Origin: Zantedeschia hybrid cultivar
Lineage: Eukaryota; Streptophyta; Magnoliopsida; Alismatales; Araceae
Direction: 5' to 3'
Assembly (NCBI GenBank): GCA_030544215.1
Contig: JARZZO010000002.1
Coordinates: 22,815,395-22,879,394 of the forward strand
Length of the DNA stretch: 64,000 nucleotides
The translations under genes were made by a program, and so were the position numbers. Positions 50,701-59,700 of the stretch are shown here, piece by piece. Positions within the stretch are counted from its first letter, which is position 1. Each line of letters starts with the position of its first letter. The notes under the pieces are model-generated. The model was not told where the DNA came from. It did not search any database and worked only from the letters and a program-made list of their open reading frames with translations.

Positions 50701-53700
50701 CATTTTATGTTTAATGATTTAGATCCTTTCATTTTATAGGAACAAAGAGGGGAAGCACACGCGTTTTTGGGAACTTGGAGTGAGTTCCTTTAGGGGTTAA
50801 AGGTCTAGATTGAGCTGCAGATATGTGCTCTCCCCACCAATCTCGATAGGTGTTAATTATAATATTTAGGACGTGTTTGGCAAAACTTCTATTTAAAAGC
50901 CACTTTTGGCTTCCACTTCTCACATAGAATGAGTTGAGAGAGAGGTTATAACTAATTTTGGTTTGTGACAAAAGTCAACTCTTTCATAACAACCTCACTT
51001 TTTCTCCAATCTTGGAAGCTCCACTTTGTAGCTTTTAGTTGGAAGCCAAAACACGAGTAAAATACTACATAAATGGCTTCCAAGATCTAATGGCTTTCAC
51101 AAAAAATAACTAAATAGAAGTGCAAAAGTGCTTCTAAATGGAAGTTGCACCATTATGCCCTTATTGATGTTATTGGGCCATCCAACTCAAAACCTTAAGG
51201 CATTGAGTGGACTATTCTAATACGTCTCTCCACGTGCATGCTGATTTTAGGCTCTGTCACGTGGACCACGAATACAAGGTGCGCGGCCTGGTTTGTAACC
51301 TGGGGTTCTGATAGCATATTGATGTTATTGGGCCATCTAACTCAAAACCTTAAGGCATTGAGTGGAGTAGGCACCATCATTTTAGTGTTGTTTATTTTGT
51401 CACTTTTCTAATGTGGGAGTATTCTAATCCGACGAAGAAACCAGGAAAGATATGAGAGAGGAGGAAGAGGGGACTGATGGATGGAACCACAAGGTGTTGG
51501 CCTTAGCGAGTCTCAACCTCTCTCAGCCGCACTTCTCTTTTATTAAAATAAAGTCTAGGGCAACTGCCCAAATTATTACATGACATAAATGCCTCTGGTG
51601 AACACTTATATAGGGTGCACTAGTAATGGGGAATAAATAACATAAAATACAAAAATGAAAAGACTAAACTGCCCCTGTCCTTTATACTCCCCCTCAAGCT
51701 AAACATATATATCCAACATACTCAGCTTGCCTAAAATCATTTTGAAGTCCTTTCTTAGCAGGGATGGCAGTACTGGTACCGGTACCCGTATCGGTGGGTA
51801 CCGGTACGTATCGGCCGGTACCGGCCCAGTATCGGCCGATACCCTTTACAGGTATTGGGTACCGGTACCGGCCGATATCGGTACGTACCGGCTGGTACGT
51901 ACCGGTATCGGCCGGTACTGCCATCCATGTTTCTTAGTGTGCCTTTGGTCAATACATCAGCAACTTGATCTTGAGTGCGAACATATGGCAAGCGCATCTT
52001 TCTAGAATCCAACTTCTCTCGAATGTAATGTCTTTCAATTTCTATGTGTTTAGTGTGATTATGTTGAATAAAGTTGTGGGCAATATTAATTGCAGCCTTG
52101 TTGTCACAGTAGAGCTTCATAGGAAGCATTGCTTGTATTGCAGTATCTACCACTAAAACTTACAACAATATCAGTTACAGCTAGAGCAATAGCTCTATAC
52201 TCAACTTCAACACTTGACCTTGCACAAATGGACTGCTTTTTACTTCTCCAGGTGACTAAATTCCCACCTTGGTAGGTACAATATCCTGAAGCAGACGATC
52301 GTCTTGAGATTCTGCCCAATCGGCATCAGAGAAGCCCTCTAGACCATGGTTGATAGTATCGGGCCTATCAGTCGATACCGATATATATCAACTGATGCGT
52401 ATTGATATCGGTGGGTACTGATACCATATTGAGTGGACCAGTACCAGCTGATATTATCCTGGTACTGGGCTAAAATGGACTTGGTATCGGCTGATACTGA
52501 TACCGGTGCGTATCAGTATTGGTACCCTCCGATACCGGTACTGCCATCCTTGCTCTAGACACAAAGAGCCTTTCTTGCTAAACAACATACCTTTTTAGGA
52601 CAAGTCCTAAAATACCTCAGAATCCTGTCAACTGCCTACATGTGTGTTTTTCTGGGAGCATGCATAAATTGACTAACCACATTGGTGGTATAGGCGATAT
52701 CTGGTCTGGTTACAGACATATATATAAGCTCGCCAACAATCTTCTGATATCTTCCCTTCTCTACCTCTTAGAGGGCCTCACCATCAAGTGAACTGTGTCT
52801 ATGATTTACTTCAATTGGTGTTTCAGTTGGTCTGCTGCCCAACTTACTTGTTTCCTTTAGCAGATCAAGAGCATACTTTCTCTAAGAAATATGAATGCTG
52901 CCATTAGACCTAGCAACTTCAATCCCAAGGGAATATTTCAGAGAACCAAGGTCTTTAATTTCAAATTCTTTGGCCATCCGATAATGGCGAGATGAGGTGC
53001 CAAGGATTGACTCATGATAGGTGTTATCTCCCCCTCAGACAGATCCGAGGAGAAGTAAGATTGAGTCCCAATGAAGGTGACATCTCTTTGGTAATATCTC
53101 TTTCCCGTAGTGGGGTCTAAACACTTGTACCCCCTTTGAGTGGAAGAGTAGCCAAGAAAGATGCCCCGAGTGGCTTTCGGATCAAGTTTGGAGTTTCTTG
53201 GACTTAAATTATGAATAAAACACAAGCATCCAAACACCTGAGGAGGCAAGGGAAAAAATTGGATGGTCTGGACGTAATATAGTCACAGGAATGTGAAATC
53301 CAAGAACAGTGGATGGCATCTGGTTGTTGACATATGCTGCTGTAAGGATAGCATCTGCCCAAAACTTCTTGGGGAGTTTACACTGAAATAGGAAAGCCAG
53401 GGCAATCTCCATTAGATGCCTATTATTCCTTTCAGCAACTTAATTCTGTTGTGGAGTATATGTGCTGGAAGACTCATGAATCATCCCTTCATCTTCCATA
53501 AACATATTCAAAATCTTTGTGAAATACTCTTTTACATTGTCAGACCTGAATCTTTTTATTCTTTTATCAAATTTGGTCTGGACTATTTTGGAGAAAATCT
53601 GAACTATTTTAGGCACTTCCTGTCTTGATTTTAACATGTAAATCCAAGTACATACGGAAAAATCATCAATGAACGTGATGAAGTACCAATAACCATCCAT

Positions 53701-56700
53701 AGAATGAATGGGCGAAGGGCCCAAAACATCGGAATGAGCTAATTCAAAAGGAGAATTGCTCTTCTTTATTGAATCTGAAAAAGTTGATATATAATGTTTT
53801 GCCAATTGGCAGACCGGGCACTGGAGTGACTCCGAGTTTATTGACTGAAACAACGAAGGAAAAGGATTTTCAATGACCTGAAGGAGAGATGTCCTAGGCG
53901 ATAATGCCATAGCTGAATTTCCTAAACTTATCAGTTGATGGGGCTGGTCGTACTCAACTGAAGAGCTGTACTCCCTCTTATTACAAGGTGATAAAGTCTC
54001 CTATCCTCAAGGCCACTCCCATCGTTTGCCCTATCTTCAAATCCTGAAAGACACAATGATCATGAAGGAAGGTTATGGAGCAATTCAACAATTTTGTAAG
54101 GCTACTGCCCGAGAGAAGATTTAGTGGCATTGATGGAACATGAAGGGTGGAAGTCAGGGAGAGGTGATCGCTGAGTCTGATGGTACCCTTGACAGCAATT
54201 GTAGCTTGAATACCATCGGCCACCATCACTTTGTCTTGACCAGAGGAGAGGGAGTATGTAGAGAAGAAACTTGAGTTACCAGTCATATGATTAGTGGCTC
54301 CAGAATCAATGATCCAAGTGGTATTAGCTGGTTGAGAAGCAGCACTAAGTGCCACTCCTCCAAAACATGACTTACGCAAGGAAGTAGATGCAAGCATGGT
54401 TGGCAGTACCGGCCGATACCGCTATGTACCGGCCGGTACGTACCGGTATCGGCCGGCACCGGTATCCTTGATTTAAAGGGTATCGGCTGGTACCGGACCG
54501 GTACTGGGCCGGTACCGGCCAGTACGTACCGGTACCGGTACCCACCGATACCAGTACCGGTACCGGTACTGTCATCCTTGGATGCAAGTGCAGAAGTGTT
54601 AAACCGGGATAGGATCTTTTGCAGGTTTGCAATGTCGGTTGAGGAGAGGCCTCTAAGTCCAGATATAGGATGATCTGAAGATCCACCATCAGTAGAGGAG
54701 GCTCATCCCAACATTATATTTAACCAGCCTTTTGACAGCTGCTCATTGAGATTCCTGTTGTTCTTGTTGCCAAGCATATGCACTTTCTCTGTCATGCACA
54801 CAGAAGATCTATGGAGCCCTTTTCTCCCGCTGTTTTTGTTTTTGAAGGTATTCTCAATATTTTTGGAAGGTGACCCTTTTCTCTTGCTGTTGAGTTGCAT
54901 TGTTGCAGGCCTGTTTGCAGGAGAGGAGCCATCGAGCCTTTTCTTCCTGTTTCTTTCCTTGTTACTCCTTAATATTTCAAATCCAAGAATCACATGGCCC
55001 TTTAGCCCAGCTTAACATTCTTTTGCCTAAACCAGGTCCTTCTAATCCTGCCCTGACCCATTCAAACAATGTCTAAATCAGTCACACTTGCCATCAGGCA
55101 GCTCAATTTGCAACTCACCATTTCCAGACACCATGAAATTTTGATTTACACTGAAGGCCCGAAAGTTTACATCTACTACAGCAAATTCCTCAAATCTTTT
55201 GTTCCTTATAGAACAATTTCATTCCCGAGGATAGAAGATTTTCTTTATTGGATCCAGGGATTCTTCATTGTGGGAGTGCCACGGTAGGAAGGGTCTGGTT
55301 TCGATTCCTTCAAGTTTGTCCACTGAGTCTGATAAACAATATTGCAATTAATTTAGTGGTATGTTAAATGAGATTTCCTGTGAACATGCATGTTTGCATG
55401 CCATGCATACATGATGGCAATTCCCATGCTGCCCCGCATCAACATGGATAAGATAGTTGAGCTACCGTGGAGATTTGATCCAAAACTGTGGTCCATTGAG
55501 CGTTGAGATGTTGTGAGCAGCAATCATCTCTCTTCTATGCTTATTGACTTTTTAGATAGCTACTAGTTATACCATATTACCATGATTACCATGAAGTAGC
55601 ATGCCCGAGAAGGTCTGTGACTGCTATTCAAGGGTGCACGTATACGGTTTCTTGCTGATTGATATTGATAGCTTGCAATCAGGTGCGGTTAGCTTAATTT
55701 TTTATGAATGAATTCTTACCTTAGGGATTTCATACATTGTGATCACTTTTTCATTAATGTCCAAAAAATATACAACATGATATTACTTGCCAGGAACAAG
55801 TCTAAGCAGCTTTTGACTTGTATATTCCTTTTTTTTTTGCAGCTCCTTGATGGCTACTGTAACTTGCATCATAGGACTTCAATTTGGTCATATTCTTGTT
55901 CAAGTAGAGGTAACAGAACATCATGGCTCTTCCTACCCTGCTTTCCTTTTTCCCTTAATTTAAATGGTGCTTCTTCAACCTGCTGGAAGGAAGCTAATAC
56001 CACCGACATGGCCTTTTCTTTTGTTAGTGTTGAGAATGAGCTGGACTCGTGGCCTTAGCAGCCTGGTTTACGGGTCTATTAGATGTGCTTTTGTGTAGGT
56101 TCATTACTGGACCCAATAACTTGGATCCGTTTTAACTTACGTCTTATGTGATGGTTTTTCAGAAATATCCCTGGTTTAGGTTGTGTAACAGGGGTGTTTC
56201 GGTCATTGTATTGGATTGCTTAACTAATAAGAAGGATGAGATGGGCGCATAGTTAGTTAAATACGGTGCGGAATAATATGGCAAAAAGACGTTCGGATAT
56301 AATTCATCTGAGTTTCATAAAATTACGATCAAATATATGGTCAAAGATTCGCATTCTTCAAAAGTCTGGTATAAAATACATACGGCGTATTATACGTTCA
56401 TCTGTCAAAAAATCGGACCTAAAAGTACGGAACTCTTATGACATCATTACAATAATAAACACTTACAAATTTACTTATCATTATCACCATTATATAGTTT
56501 AAAATTTCCAAAGTTCTATCATTATTTAATATACATAGGTTCCCACGTGACAAATATCCAGGCATGTTAGCCGTCAGTGTACAAGGATGGGAAAAAAGCA
56601 AATAATGGCACTAATAAATAAAATGCTAGTGTACAGGTTACAAACTCTAGGGCCTAATTAAGGATCAAATAAATATAAATTATAAAATTTACCACTCAGA

Positions 56701-59700
56701 AGCACTGCAGAGAAAAGGCAGGCAGACACTTCACTTACAGAAAGGCAGGCAGACACATCACTTACAGAAACGTGAGACTGCCAGGAATTTAGACACATAA
56801 CCATCTAACCCTGGTACTAATTAGGCATTAAGCTAATCTGGTTAAGAGGAAAACTAACGTTCTGTTTGATAAAGCTTAAACAGTCTCTTAATCTTTGGCG
56901 GTCAGATATCTGCGAATTTAGATCGTTTGGAAAAATGTCTAAATGAATGTCTGGCTCTACCCCTTAAGTCTGAAACTTATCTGAACTTTTAAGTAAAGGG
57001 AAAGCCGCTTTTTTATTTTCAGAGGTGCGAGTCCTACCCTTTCCCCCTTCCTCGCGGGCCACACCTCATCTCACATCGCAGCCAGGCTGCTCTCTCCACC
57101 CCGCCGCCGCATGCCTGCAAGGGCCCCCTTCCCCAGGTTGAGTCCCCCCAGCGCCGCACCCGGCCTCCCGCACCTCCCCCGCCGGCTACCTCCTCCCCGG
57201 CCCTACCTCCTCTCGTGCCCGGACTCCCGCATCTCCCCCGCCAGCTACCTCCCCTTCCCCAGGTTTTGTATGCCACCGCTGCTGCCATGGAGGCGGGGAG
57301 CCCCTGGACAGAGATGACCTCCACGAAGAAGAGGCAGCTGAGGCGCTGCATCCCGATGTGTGACAGTGCGCGCATGGGCTTCCAGCTCCAGATGCCATCG
57401 CCCTTCTTCTCCGTGGACGGGGCGGTGTCGTCCTCCTGCCGGGCGCGGTCGCCGAGTTGGTGGCGCTGGCGGGGAGTGTCATCGTCTTGGTCGGTCTGGG
57501 GCTTGGGGCAAGAGCGCTAGGGCGACATGGACATTCGGTGGGTGCGGGGGCGGTGCTCGGAGTGGGGGTCCTCCGCGGGGTGGTCAGCGATGGTGGAGAC
57601 ACCATTGGTGGGGGGGGGAATGCGGGGGAGGACAAGGGAGGCGGTGCGGCGGGTGGTATGGTGTGGGACTGGTATTTTTACAAAATAAAAAAGAACAAAA
57701 TTTTGAGTTCTTTCAATTGTTAATTTACAAAGTAATATGTTAATTTAGATGTCAATTAAGTTAGTTATCAAATAAGCTCTCTGGCACCTCTTATTCATTT
57801 TAAGTACTTTTTTAGTTTCAGATTTAGACAGTAGATGGAGGATTAGACTTTAGATGTTTAAAATAAGTTTTATCAAACACCACCTAAGTTTGTGTTTTTG
57901 GACGTAATTCCCTAAGATGACAAATAACAAATATGATATCTTCAAATTCACAAAGTTGCTTAGACAACTTCAAATTTATGCAAGAAAAGAATGAACCAGA
58001 ATCAGGGAATATTACAGATCCAACCTGAATAAGGTTGAGGTTGAAACCGCACCTTACTACTGATTCCCAATCTCTAATTACCCGCCTGTTGTTTGGCAAG
58101 ATTCTGGTCCCACCACCGAGATGATATTGTGATGCTGCCTTTCCTCTTTTTCTTTCCTTCGTGGTGTTCAGAAGTGCGAAAATCAGAAGAGTACAACCAA
58201 TCCAGTAAAAGAATCATAGTCTGTAAAAACAACCCTATGTATAATATACGCATAGAAATATTTTTTTATGTTTATAAAGGTACTTTTTATTCACAAAATA
58301 TTTTTATTTATGAAAGCCTTTTATTTTTTGGTAAATAAAATTCAATTTCTATATGTTCTTGTGTTTTAAACATGTTAAATATGAGAGTGTATTAGGTTTT
58401 ATTAATCAGGTGCTGAATTAAACTTAGGTATGTTTTAAGGCTCATGTAATTTTAGGGGATAAGCCAAGGACATTTAGTTCATTAATTGTATGATTAATTA
58501 GATGCATGATTAATTAAGTGTATGATTAATTAGATGTATGCTTAAGTCTACACACACAACGACATGCATGCATCAAGCATTAAAACGACATAGGCAACAC
58601 ATCATTTTATTAAAAAATCCGACAGAGTACATGCTTATATATTGTTGGATTTACAACAAAATTTCGGCTGGGTTTTCCCAAAAGAAAACCTTGAAAAGGA
58701 ACGAAAGAGGCTCATGTAGATACTCCATGTGCTTAAACTTGTGCAAAGCACTAAGTTCGTATTTTCAAATCAGCAGAGTTTCCCCTTAGGAGCTATGGGT
58801 CAGTAGGCATGCCTGTCATCTCCCCCTTGGGGGGATATTTATAGGAGATTGTGGCCCAACCGGTGGCACCCCCACCGTTTTATTTTTCAAGAGAGGGATG
58901 GGAGAGAGCTAAGAGGGGGTGGGGGGAGGAACCAGCCGGTGGGTACCCCCGCCGGTTAGAGAACTAGTGGGAGGTGCCACCGGTTGGCACCCCCACCGGT
59001 TCTACCAACCGGTTGGGGGGGGGGTACCACTGGTTGGAGGACCGTTGGAGGAACCGGTGGGTACCCCCCACTTCTTCTCTCCCCTTATTTTGTTTCTTTT
59101 TTTCTTCCCGCTCTCACTCTTTTCCTTTTTGAATGGAAGGAGAACCCCCCACCGGTTGGGGGGTGTCTTTTATTTAATGGGGGGCAGGACCCCGTTAAAT
59201 AACACGCTTAACAATGTTATTGGGTAATTTCTAAAATTCCCATATTTTTTACGAAGAGTTTAAAATTAGCTTATAAATATTCTCACAGACACCTGTCAAC
59301 TTCCACTCCCTTGCACCCAATAGTCCCTTGACATCCCCATAGGATGCACCCCATCTCATTTATTCAATCCATCCCCACTATCTCTCATAACAAAGGGAAA
59401 AAATCTGCACAACATGCCACGTGCATGGATGCGCCTCAGTCAACAACCTATGGGCTCAAGTCCAAGAGTTTTGACTGGGTGATGCATGGCTCTAACCCTA
59501 TGCAAACCCACGCACCCTTAGTTTAAGACGAATGCCTAACAAAATTCCCAAGCTCAGATTTGGCCTTAGGATGGGGGGAGGGGGTTTAGTTGTCCCCTAA
59601 ACTTTCTTTGTTAGGCTTTTAAAAAAAAAAAAAAAAAAAGGTTTTCTCCACTTAAAGTCATCCTCATTTTGGAGTTTGGACAAATTTTGGACAAAATGAC

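Larger units (their letters stand above)
51696..55080 (-). pseudogene. Copia gag-pol pseudogene lacking most of the reverse transcriptase
   Basis: Minus strand. The gag tail is at 54700-55080. Protease at about 54300-54340 has an intact WIIDSGATNHM. GAG-pre-integrase and integrase lie at 53440-53910 (CPVCQLAKH, YFITFIDDFSVCTWIYML, FRSDNVKEYF), continuing 52960-53410 (FWADAILTAAYVNNQMPS, KATRGIFLGYSSTQRGYKC). The frame then jumps straight to the RT C-terminus (about 52950, EFEIKDLGSLKYSLGIEVA), so the catalytic YVDD part is deleted. RNase H follows (VADVLTKG near 51950). GGTACC-type hAT elements interrupt it at 51759, 52345 and 54395. It has stops and is dead. Confidence 0.88.

Noticed and set aside
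57034..57743. GC-rich ORFs as a protein-coding host gene
   Set aside because: Only a 56-residue stretch resembles a known domain. The rest is low-complexity Pro/Arg/Gly, bounded by TIRs within an intron.
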